A DNA stretch of 5,007 bases, taken from contig CADBPP010000122.1 in the NCBI GenBank assembly GCA_902796565.1, positions 1 to 5,007 on the forward strand, read 5' to 3'. The notes beneath the pieces are model-generated. The model saw only the letters and a list, made by a program, of their open reading frames with translations, was not told the DNA's origin and did not search any database. The DNA comes from an uncultured Eubacteriales bacterium. Lineage in GTDB: Bacteria > Bacillota > Clostridia > Eubacteriales > Anaerofustaceae. The position numbers were made by a program, and so were the translations under genes. Below, piece by piece: positions 1 through 5,007 of this stretch. Numbering within the stretch: the stretch's first letter is position 1; each line of letters opens with the position of its first letter.

Positions 1-1062
1 ATCGCCCATACCGCTTCCGCTTCGGTGGCGACGGTCTTCGTGTCCAGGATCTGGGGCAGCGCCTTCATAAGCGCATGCACCTTCGTGACCACTTTCATCA
101 TGTTCGTTATAGGAGAGAGCATCCCGAAGAACTACGCTTCCACCCACGCAGACAGCTTCAGCGTCAGAAACGCCGGGGCCATCCTTCTTATGGTGAAGGT
201 CCTCACACCGGTGTCGTGGCTCTTTTCATTCATAAGCAGCGTGCTCTCGAAGATCATCCGTGAGAGCGACGAGCCCTCGGTCAACGAGGAGGAACTGCAC
301 GAGATCATCGACAACATCGAGGAAAAGGGCACTCTGGAGAAGGAAAAGACTGAGCTGATACAGTCCGCCCTGGAATTCGACGACACCACCGTCCAGGATG
401 TGCTCACCCCCCGCATCGACATAGTGGGAGTGGACGATTCCATGAGCCCTTCCGAGATCATCGGGGTGATAAAGAACTCCAGGCATTCCCGCCTTCCGGT
501 GTTCAGCGGCAGCATCGACAACATCACCGGGATACTCAGTATCAGGAAGTACATCAGAAGCTATCTCGAGAAGGGGGACGGAGTCGTTCTCTCCGAGATA
601 TGCGAGGAGCCCTACTTCGTCTACAAGACAATACCCATCGACGAGCTTTTGAAAAACATGAGCTCGAGGCGCATAAACATGGCGGTGGTGAACGACGAAT
701 ACGGCGGCACCCTGGGCATCATCACCGTGGAAGACGTGCTGGAGGAGCTGGTGGGAGAGATCTGGGACGAGGACGACGTGGTCAGGCATGACATAGTCCC
801 CCTGGGAGGAAACCGCTTCGAGGTCACCGCGGACATGGCCGCCGAGGACGCCTTCGAATTCATGGGATACGACGATTTCGATCCCGATGAGTTCGAGCAC
901 AGGACCGTGGGTGCGTGGGTGCTGGAAAACTTTGAGTACATGCCGCAGAAGGGCGACAGCTTCACATGGGGCCCGATGAAGGTCACCATAACGGAGGCCG
1001 CTCCCAACAGGATCGTGAAGGTGATCATCGTTTACGCAAAGGAGGAAACTCCCGATGCTTAG
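1..1062 (+). CDS. CNNM/CorC-family (hemolysin C-like) membrane protein, 5'-truncated by window edge
   Basis: The reading frame is open from base 1, so this is the 3' part of a gene; 353 residues are visible. A GTG at 25 lies inside the membrane domain and is not the real start. Aligned with its downstream paralogue, about 70 N-terminal residues are missing. Visible parts in order: hydrophobic end of the DUF21 membrane domain with the family's GE-x-x-PK motif (GESIPK, residues 38-43); a further hydrophobic segment around 58-85; an acidic connecting helix; a CBS pair (about 136-185, starting TPRIDIV, and 202-257, with NDEYGGTLGIITVEDVLEEL); and a C-terminal CorC_HlyC domain (about 268-350). Relatives are Mg2+/Co2+ transport or efflux proteins of the cytoplasmic membrane, where CBS domains bind nucleotides and gate transport. 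The 'hemolysin' name is historical. The stop overlaps the next start by 8 bp, indicating translational coupling. The family is secure; the transported ion is inferred. Confidence 0.93.
   Translation: MAHTASASVATVFVSRIWGSAFISACTFVTTFIMFVIGESIPKNYASTHADSFSVRNAGAILLMVKVLTPVSWLFSFISSVLSKIIRESDEPSVNEEELHEIIDNIEEKGTLEKEKTELIQSALEFDDTTVQDVLTPRIDIVGVDDSMSPSEIIGVIKNSRHSRLPVFSGSIDNITGILSIRKYIRSYLEKGDGVVLSEICEEPYFVYKTIPIDELLKNMSSRRINMAVVNDEYGGTLGIITVEDVLEELVGEIWDEDDVVRHDIVPLGGNRFEVTADMAAEDAFEFMGYDDFDPDEFEHRTVGAWVLENFEYMPQKGDSFTWGPMKVTITEAAPNRIVKVIIVYAKEETPDA
694..771 (+). repeat. Near-identical 78-bp direct repeat, copy 1 (within CBS2 coding region)
   Basis: This 26-codon tract, from the GAC of DEYGG to the GAG of IWDE, matches 1949-2026 in the downstream paralogue at 76 of 78 bases. 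The only differences are GTG/ATG and GAA/GAG. The flanks diverge at once, and shared residues there use different codons. It is part of the coding sequence, not a mobile element. Confidence 0.85.
1038..1045 (+). promoter_or_regulatory. Strong ribosome binding site for the second CNNM/CorC gene
   Basis: AAAGGAGG ends 9 nt before the ATG at 1055 and sits inside the 3' end of the preceding gene. It fixes the downstream start and fits coupled translation of the two paralogues. Confidence 0.85.
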
Positions 1063-2311
1063 AGCTGTACTTATGATAATACTGTTCATTCTCTTCTCCG
1101 CGTTCTTCTCAGGTTCGGAGACCGCCTTCGCCTCCGCCAACAAGCTGAGGCTCCGCAGGAGCGCCGAGGACGGGGGAGCCGCGGACAGACTGGCCGCGGA
1201 TATATCGGAGAACTATGACGAGGCGCTGTCGGCGATACTCTTCGGCAACAACCTGGTGAACATCGCCGCCTCCTCTGCCACCACGGTGCTTGCGATGACC
1301 CTGACCGGCGATGAGACCGGTGTGGCCCTGGCCACAGCGATCATCACCGTGGCGATCATCATATTCGGGGAGATAGCCCCCAAGATCGCCGCGTCCCGCA
1401 TCAGCAACGCCATGTGCAGGGCAGTGGCATATCCCCTCAAGGCCGTCATGGTGGTGACCCGCCCCGTGGTGTGGCTGATGGACGCCCTGCTCGGGCTTCT
1501 CGGAAGGCTGTGGGGAAGCGACACCGATCCCGGCTCCGTCACCGAGGAGGAGCTGGTGACCATCATCGAGATGGTCGAGGACGAAGGCGTCATCGACGAG
1601 GAGCAGAGCGAGCTTCTGCAGAGCGCCATCGAGTTCTCGGACATAACCGCCCAGGAGGTCATAACCCCCAGGGTCGACATGGTGGCCATAGACATCGATG
1701 ACAGCTTCGAGGATATTCTGGATACGGTGAATTCATCCCCCTACTCCAGGATCCCGGTATACCAGGACACTGTGGACAACATCATAGGGGTCCTGTACCT
1801 GAACCGCTTTTACAGGCAGGCCCTCGACCGCGACAGCTTCGATATCCGCGACATGCTGATGGATGTGCTCTACATCCCGAAGACCCTCAAGCTGCCGAAC
1901 GTTCTTTCCCAGTTCAGGAAGAAGCAGCAGCATCTTGCCGTGGTCACGGACGAATACGGCGGCACCCTGGGCATCATCACCATGGAGGACGTGCTGGAGG
2001 AGCTGGTGGGAGAGATCTGGGACGAGACGGACACCGTGGAAGCGGATATCGTGCACATCAATGACGAGACCTATATCGCCAGCGGCGACATGAGCATATA
2101 TGACTTCCTGGAGGAGCTGGGGATCGATCCCGACAGCTTCGAAGGGGACTACACCACAGTGGGCGGCTGGGCCACGGAGATGCTCTCCACCTTCCCGAAG
2201 AAGGGCGACAGCTTCGATTACAGGGGCATCTCGGTAACGGTGCTGGAAGCCGAGGACAGAAGGGTCCTCAAGGTGAGGGCCGTCGTAGGCGATACTGAGA
2301 ATGAAGAGTGA
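1055..2311 (+). CDS. CNNM/CorC-family (hemolysin C-like) membrane protein, complete
   Basis: This 418-residue protein has full family length. It has an N-terminal hydrophobic helix (about 4-19) leading into the DUF21 signature SGSETAFASANKLRLR (19-34). Further membrane segments lie near 62-82, 88-107 and 124-150, with GEIAPK at 105-110. Then come an acidic linker helix, a CBS pair (about 204-252, starting TPRVDMV, and 272-324, with TDEYGGTLGIITMEDVLEEL) and a CorC_HlyC domain (about 330-412). The expected role is a CBS-regulated divalent-cation (Mg2+/Co2+) transporter in the cytoplasmic membrane. This is known for the family (bacterial CorC/MpfA, animal CNNM) and inferred here. The ATG overlaps the upstream stop and has an AAAGGAGG ribosome binding site. 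The same architecture and several identical stretches mark it as a tandem paralogue of the upstream gene. The pair may form a heterodimer, or the copies may differ in ion or regulation; the sequence cannot decide. Confidence 0.95.
   Translation: MLRAVLMIILFILFSAFFSGSETAFASANKLRLRRSAEDGGAADRLAADISENYDEALSAILFGNNLVNIAASSATTVLAMTLTGDETGVALATAIITVAIIIFGEIAPKIAASRISNAMCRAVAYPLKAVMVVTRPVVWLMDALLGLLGRLWGSDTDPGSVTEEELVTIIEMVEDEGVIDEEQSELLQSAIEFSDITAQEVITPRVDMVAIDIDDSFEDILDTVNSSPYSRIPVYQDTVDNIIGVLYLNRFYRQALDRDSFDIRDMLMDVLYIPKTLKLPNVLSQFRKKQQHLAVVTDEYGGTLGIITMEDVLEELVGEIWDETDTVEADIVHINDETYIASGDMSIYDFLEELGIDPDSFEGDYTTVGGWATEMLSTFPKKGDSFDYRGISVTVLEAEDRRVLKVRAVVGDTENEE
1949..2026 (+). repeat. Near-identical 78-bp direct repeat, copy 2 (within CBS2 coding region)
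   Basis: Second copy of the tract at 694-771, 1255 bp downstream in the same orientation. It encodes residues 299-324 of the second paralogue. Synonymous positions match almost perfectly here, unlike elsewhere in the two genes. Confidence 0.85.
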
Positions 2312-2321
2312 CACCGCTCTG

Positions 2322-2328
2322 AAAGGAG
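2322..2328 (+). promoter_or_regulatory. Ribosome binding site that decides the glycosyltransferase start
   Basis: AAAGGAG lies 5 nt before the ATG at 2334. The in-frame upstream ATG at 2301 has no comparable site and would add 11 residues (MKSDTALKGDP) before the conserved start of a GT2 domain. 2334 is therefore preferred. Confidence 0.8.
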
Positions 2329-2333
2329 ATCCA

Positions 2334-3050
2334 ATGGTTCGAGCATCCATCGCGATGGCCGTATATAACGGCGAAAAATACCTTCCCGCACAGTTGGACT
2401 CCATAGTGGGCCAGATGGGAGGAGATGACGAGCTGGTGATAAGCTATGACCGTTCATCGGACGGCACCCTTGAGCTCATACAGGGCTACGCCGGCAGGGA
2501 CACAAGGGTCAGGGTCGTAATGAATCCTTCATCGGGCATAACCGGGAACTTTGAGAACGCCCTTAAGAACTGTGCCGGGGAATATATCTTCATCTCCGAT
2601 CAGGATGACGTATGGGCGCCGGAGAAGATCGAAAAGGTGCTGGAATGCTTTGAGGCCACCGGTGCTGACATGGTGGTGCATAACGGGGTCCACACCGATG
2701 AGGACCTTCATCCCGTAACGGACAGCTTTTTTGAGATATATCCCATAGTGGGCAGAAGCCTTATCCGAAACATAGTCAGCGCGAGGGTCAGCGGCTGCAC
2801 CACAGCCTTCACCAAGAGGATAAGGGATCTGATCGTCCCCATACCCCGCATACAGGATTACGACCACTGGAACTTGTGCGTCGCCCAGGCGGCGGGGAAG
2901 GTGGCCTATCTGGACGAGGAACTGATACTTCACCGTCTCCACGGCGGTAACGCCACGATGCCCGGAGGGCAGAGGAGGCCCCTTAAGGACATAATCCGCT
3001 CAAGGTGGGGACTTATAACCAATCTTATCAAAAGGAGCAGGCAGGCCTGA
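2334..3050 (+). CDS. GT2-family glycosyltransferase (rhamnosyltransferase-like), SDQDDVW type
   Basis: This 238-residue protein probably transfers a sugar from a nucleotide donor onto a cell-surface glycan at the cytoplasmic membrane face. The GT-A fold signals appear in order: an N-terminal strand and loop, SIAMAVYNGEKYLPAQLDSI (5-24); the nucleotide-binding ISYDRSSDGT (36-45); the DxD-type metal/donor motif SDQDDVW (88-94); a D-x-D-H-W region (175-179) in the acceptor/catalytic half; and the C-terminal HRLHGGN (200-206), matching the 'YRxHGxN' ending of this subgroup. No transmembrane helix is obvious, so it is probably peripheral; the basic tail could touch membrane. It follows the CNNM/CorC gene by 22 nt and precedes rfbD by 17 nt, so dTDP-L-rhamnose is a reasonable donor guess, but this is context only. 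In the nucleotide-binding motif, the first Asp of the usual 'SDDGSTDGT' pattern is Tyr38 and the Gly is Arg40. The ATG at 2301 is an alternative start. Confidence 0.88.
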   Translation: MVRASIAMAVYNGEKYLPAQLDSIVGQMGGDDELVISYDRSSDGTLELIQGYAGRDTRVRVVMNPSSGITGNFENALKNCAGEYIFISDQDDVWAPEKIEKVLECFEATGADMVVHNGVHTDEDLHPVTDSFFEIYPIVGRSLIRNIVSARVSGCTTAFTKRIRDLIVPIPRIQDYDHWNLCVAQAAGKVAYLDEELILHRLHGGNATMPGGQRRPLKDIIRSRWGLITNLIKRSRQA

Positions 3051-3067
3051 GCCGCCTGAAAGAAAAA

Positions 3068-3931
3068 ATGAAAATACTGGTAACCGGAGCCAGGGGGCAG
3101 CTTGGGACTGACCTGGTGATGAGACTGCAGGAAGACGGATACGAGGTCGTCCCAACGGACGTGGAGGAGATGGACATAACGGACATGGCGCAGGTCAGGG
3201 AATGGATCAGCCGGGAGAAGCCGGATGCCGTGATGCACTGCGCTGCCTGGACCAACGTGGACGGGGCGGAAGCCAACGAGGAGGCCTGCCGGCGCATCAA
3301 CGTCACCGGCACAGAGAATATAGCCAGGGTCTGCGGGGAAGAGGACATCAAAATGCTCTATCTGAGCACGGACTATGTGTTCAGGGGCACCGGCATAGAT
3401 TTCTACCATGTGGACGACGAGGCGGATCCCGTCAGCGTATACGGAAAGACGAAGTACGAAGGGGAACTGGCGGTGATGAAATACGTGAAGAAGTACTTCA
3501 TAGTGCGCATCTCCTGGGTGTTCGGACTCTACGGCAAGAACTTCATAAAGACCATGATAGGCCTGGGAAAGAAGGGGATATCCCCCAGCGTTGTCTATGA
3601 CCAGGTGGGCTCCCCCACCTATACCTATGATCTGTCGATACTTCTCTCAAAGATGATCGCCACCGAGAACTACGGGGTGTATCACGCCACCAACGAGGGG
3701 GTGTGTTCCTGGTTTGAGCTGGCGGAAGCCGTTTTCAGGGAGTGCGGCATGGATGACATAAAGGTCACCCCCGTCAGCACCGAGGAATACGGCGCCGCCG
3801 CGTCCAGGCCCCTGAACAGCCGCCTGGACAAGAGCTCTCTCACCAATGCGGGGTTCGATCTTCTCCCGAGCTGGGAGGACGCCCTCAGAAGGTTCATAGA
3901 AGCTCTCGGGGAAGAAGAGGCACAAAACTGA
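3068..3931 (+). CDS. rfbD: dTDP-4-dehydrorhamnose reductase (RmlD/RfbD)
   Basis: This 287-residue NADPH-dependent enzyme reduces dTDP-4-dehydro-L-rhamnose to dTDP-L-rhamnose, the final step of the RmlABCD pathway in the cytoplasm. It has the extended short-chain dehydrogenase (SDR) fold: N-terminal Rossmann motif MKILVTGARGQLG (1-13, GxxGxxG); CAAWTNVDGAE (58-68); YLSTDYVFRG (98-107) with the catalytic Thr101; the YxxxK pair Tyr125/Lys129 in SVYGKTKYEGE; RISWVFG with GKNF (147-159); DQVGSPTYTYDL (178-189); and RPLNSRLD (247-254). Length is typical. The frame is open back to a GTG at 3005, but that would put about 21 extra residues before the Rossmann strand and overlap the glycosyltransferase. 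The ATG at 3068 is correct on homology, although its ribosome binding site is weak (GAAAG). Coupling to the gene ending 17 nt upstream probably helps initiation. RmlA, RmlB and RmlC are not in the window and are presumably encoded elsewhere. Confidence 0.94.
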   Translation: MKILVTGARGQLGTDLVMRLQEDGYEVVPTDVEEMDITDMAQVREWISREKPDAVMHCAAWTNVDGAEANEEACRRINVTGTENIARVCGEEDIKMLYLSTDYVFRGTGIDFYHVDDEADPVSVYGKTKYEGELAVMKYVKKYFIVRISWVFGLYGKNFIKTMIGLGKKGISPSVVYDQVGSPTYTYDLSILLSKMIATENYGVYHATNEGVCSWFELAEAVFRECGMDDIKVTPVSTEEYGAAASRPLNSRLDKSSLTNAGFDLLPSWEDALRRFIEALGEEEAQN

Positions 3932-3941
3932 TGACAGACAG

Positions 3942-3963
3942 GCATCCTGCGGGATGCTTTTTT
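3942..3963 (+). terminator. Rho-independent terminator after rfbD
   Basis: A perfect 6-bp stem (GCATCC 3942-3947 with GGATGC 3952-3957) closes on the 4-nt loop TGCG and is followed directly by six T residues. The C(UGCG)G cap belongs to the unusually stable UNCG tetraloop class. It begins 10 nt after the rfbD stop and ends the four-gene block. Confidence 0.88.
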
Positions 3964-4009
3964 CTTATGCCCGGGGAAAGACGGCCCGCAGCGCCATATT
4001 TATGAACAA

Positions 4010-4043
4010 TTGATGCAGTGAGGCAAAGCACATATGTTATAAT
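4010..4043 (+). promoter_or_regulatory. Probable extended -10 sigma-70-type promoter for the PE-linker protein gene
   Basis: A perfect TATAAT (4038-4043) is preceded by TG one base upstream (TGTTATAAT, 4035-4043), an extended -10 element. Transcription would begin near 4050, leaving about 17 nt of leader. No good -35 lies at the usual distance: TTGATG at 4010-4015 is 22 nt away. TTGATG with TATGTT (4033-4038) at 17-nt spacing is a weaker overlapping alternative. The position just after a terminator and just before a new gene supports the call. Confidence 0.65.
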
Positions 4044-4056
4044 TGATAAAACAGGC

Positions 4057-4060
4057 AGGA
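4057..4060 (+). promoter_or_regulatory. Ribosome binding site for the PE-linker protein gene
   Basis: AGGA (within GGCAGGA) lies 6 nt before the ATG at 4067. It supports this start; the only nearby in-frame upstream alternative, TTG at 4043, overlaps the -10 element. Confidence 0.6.
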
Positions 4061-4066
4061 TCTGGG

Positions 4067-5007
4067 ATGAACGAACGCTACGACACAGAGTTCAACCGGA
4101 CCTTCCCCAGACAGAAGGAGGGTCCGGAATATACGCCCTACCTCAACGGCGGGGAAAACAGGAAAAAGAGGAGAACCATCTTCGGCACGGCTACGGTGGC
4201 GACAGCGATAGCGGCCGCGGCTGTTTTGTTCGGCCTGTTCAGGGGAGCTCTCAGCATCATAAGCGTGGGAACAACGGAAGCGGTCATAGGCTGCAGCATA
4301 GAGCCGGCGGCGTCGGAGGCGCAGTATACCTATATCCTCTTCCAGAGCGTAAAGACCGTATCGGAAGGATTCCTTGAGGAGGGCACCAACCGGGTGCTCC
4401 TGACGGGGCTTGTCCCCGATACGCCCTATACCTTCGTGATGTACCTCAACGGCACGGAGGCGGACAGCATCTCCTTCAAAACGCTGCCCCTGCTTTCCGC
4501 GGGCAATACCGATCCTGAGCCCGGGCCGCAGCCGCTTCCGCCGCCTGAGCCGGAACCTGAGCCTGAGCCCGAACCCTTGCCTGAACCTGAGCCCGAGCCC
4601 ATCGTAATCCCCGAACCGGAACCTGAACCGGAGCCTGAACCCGAGCCCGAGCCGGCGGAGGAACTCACCGACATGAGCTTCGACAGCCTGACGGCCGAGG
4701 GACTGACTTCCGACAAGCGTCTGGTCCTGCGTCCGCGCTACACCCTCAACGATTCCTCCGTCACGGCTCTTGCGATAACGATCAACGGCAGTCCCACGGC
4801 GGATTACTATGTGATCGAGGACGGGGTATATCTTGTCAACGTTGCCGGCTATCCCGACCGGGAAGTGACGGTGACCTTCGTTTACTATTACACCACCGGG
4901 GAGAGATCGGACAGTGTTTCCAGGAGCGTGACGTACCTGGTGCCCGGGACGGATGATGTGCCGCTGTTGATGGACGACGTCATCTACGGATCCGATTTCA
5001 CCCTTTA
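4067..5007 (+). CDS. Uncharacterised membrane-anchored surface protein with FN3-like domain and Pro-Glu repeat linker, 3'-truncated by window edge
   Basis: The frame is open from the ATG to the end of the window: 313 codons with no stop. I do not recognise the family. Visible layout: a polar cytoplasmic N-terminus ending in a basic stop (RKKRR, 32-36); one hydrophobic helix (about 37-58, rich in Ala/Thr/Val/Ile), which with the preceding positive charges suggests an N-in signal anchor; a beta-rich stretch (about 64-142) whose LTGLVPDTPYTFVMYLNGT and closing FKTLP resemble the end of a fibronectin type III domain; a Pro-Glu linker (about 150-196); then another beta-rich region (about 199-313) with alternating hydrophobic and polar strands, possibly Ig-like. 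A stiff acidic Pro-Glu spacer between beta domains is typical of proteins held outside the membrane or spanning the cell wall. Adhesion, sensing or scaffolding are all possible. It has its own promoter after a terminator, so it is probably independent of the upstream genes. The total length is unknown. Confidence 0.8.
   Translation, partial: MNERYDTEFNRTFPRQKEGPEYTPYLNGGENRKKRRTIFGTATVATAIAAAAVLFGLFRGALSIISVGTTEAVIGCSIEPAASEAQYTYILFQSVKTVSEGFLEEGTNRVLLTGLVPDTPYTFVMYLNGTEADSISFKTLPLLSAGNTDPEPGPQPLPPPEPEPEPEPEPLPEPEPEPIVIPEPEPEPEPEPEPEPAEELTDMSFDSLTAEGLTSDKRLVLRPRYTLNDSSVTALAITINGSPTADYYVIEDGVYLVNVAGYPDREVTVTFVYYYTTGERSDSVSRSVTYLVPGTDDVPLLMDDVIYGSDFTL
4514..4654 (+). repeat. Pro-Glu dipeptide repeat tract (low-complexity linker)
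   Basis: Codons 150-196 of the surface protein encode runs of five, three and seven EP units separated by LP and IVIP, after a looser PEPGPQPLPPP lead-in. Codons are mixed (GAG/GAA; CCC/CCT/CCG), so the repeat is imperfect in DNA but regular in protein. The antisense frame reads as Gly-Ser repeats and is only a shadow of this tract. Confidence 0.92.

Noticed and set aside
226..1143. Long antisense open frame (305 codons) opposite the first CNNM/CorC gene, with similar ones at 1733-2404 and elsewhere
   Set aside because: It lies wholly opposite well-supported genes, has no recognisable domain or ribosome binding site, and is expected from GC-rich coding DNA with few antisense stops.
1..2311. 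Naming the first two genes as hemolysins or toxins
   Set aside because: The label is historical for the family. The DUF21-CBS-CorC_HlyC architecture points to divalent-cation transport, and no toxin feature is visible.
3005..3067. Extended N-terminus of RfbD from GTG at 3005
   Set aside because: The family starts at the Rossmann motif MKILVTG. The extension overlaps the glycosyltransferase gene and its residues look like out-of-frame translation.
3964..4066. Possible small RNA or riboswitch in the intergenic gap
   Set aside because: The gap is about 100 bp and the predicted leader only about 17 nt. No conserved aptamer-like pairing was seen besides the terminator.
4286..4297. VIGC (residues 73-76 of the surface protein) as a lipobox
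   Set aside because: It lies about 18 residues after the hydrophobic helix rather than directly at its end, with polar residues between, so lipoprotein processing is unlikely.
4018..4377. Forward open frame of 119 codons starting with GTG near the promoter
   Set aside because: It overlaps the promoter and the N-terminus of the surface-protein gene in another frame. Its protein is low-complexity and lacks a ribosome binding site, while the 4067 frame has a start signal, a membrane helix and domain-like features.
4426..4716. Antisense frame encoding Gly-Ser repeats
   Set aside because: It is the reverse complement of the Pro-Glu codon tract of the real gene; the repeat has no independent support.

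Overview
The window is ordinary, gene-dense bacterial DNA, with all real genes on the + strand. It is GC-rich, with strong AGGAGG-type ribosome binding sites. ATA (Ile) and AGG (Arg) codons are frequent despite the GC-rich third positions. Together with the gene families present, this suggests a moderately high-GC member of the Bacillota (Clostridia-like). That placement is an inference from style only, because the window holds no phylogenetic marker.

Positions 1-3931 look like one co-transcribed block of four tightly packed genes. Two tandem paralogues of the CNNM/CorC ('hemolysin C-like') membrane family come first: DUF21 membrane domain, CBS pair, then CorC_HlyC domain. The first is cut by the left edge of the window and overlaps the second by 8 bp. 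They are followed by a GT2 glycosyltransferase carrying an SDQDDVW motif, and then by rfbD/rmlD, the last enzyme of dTDP-L-rhamnose synthesis. A clear intrinsic terminator closes the block just after rfbD. The first pair probably handles divalent cations (Mg2+/Co2+) at the membrane. The second pair probably makes and transfers a deoxysugar (rhamnose-like) for a surface polysaccharide. No functional link between the two pairs is evident beyond co-transcription.

Positions 3964-4066 are a short intergenic region with an extended -10 promoter. From 4067 a fifth gene runs open to the right edge without a stop. It encodes an unrecognised membrane-anchored extracytoplasmic protein: a short basic cytoplasmic N-terminus, one transmembrane helix, an FN3-like beta domain, a Pro-Glu repeat linker and a second beta-rich domain. 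It appears to be a separate transcription unit.

I found no mobile element, CRISPR array, tRNA or rRNA, and no convincing new system. The points most worth a second look are a near-identical 78-bp tract shared by the two CNNM/CorC paralogues, which looks like possible gene conversion, and the uncharacterised PE-linker surface protein at the right edge.
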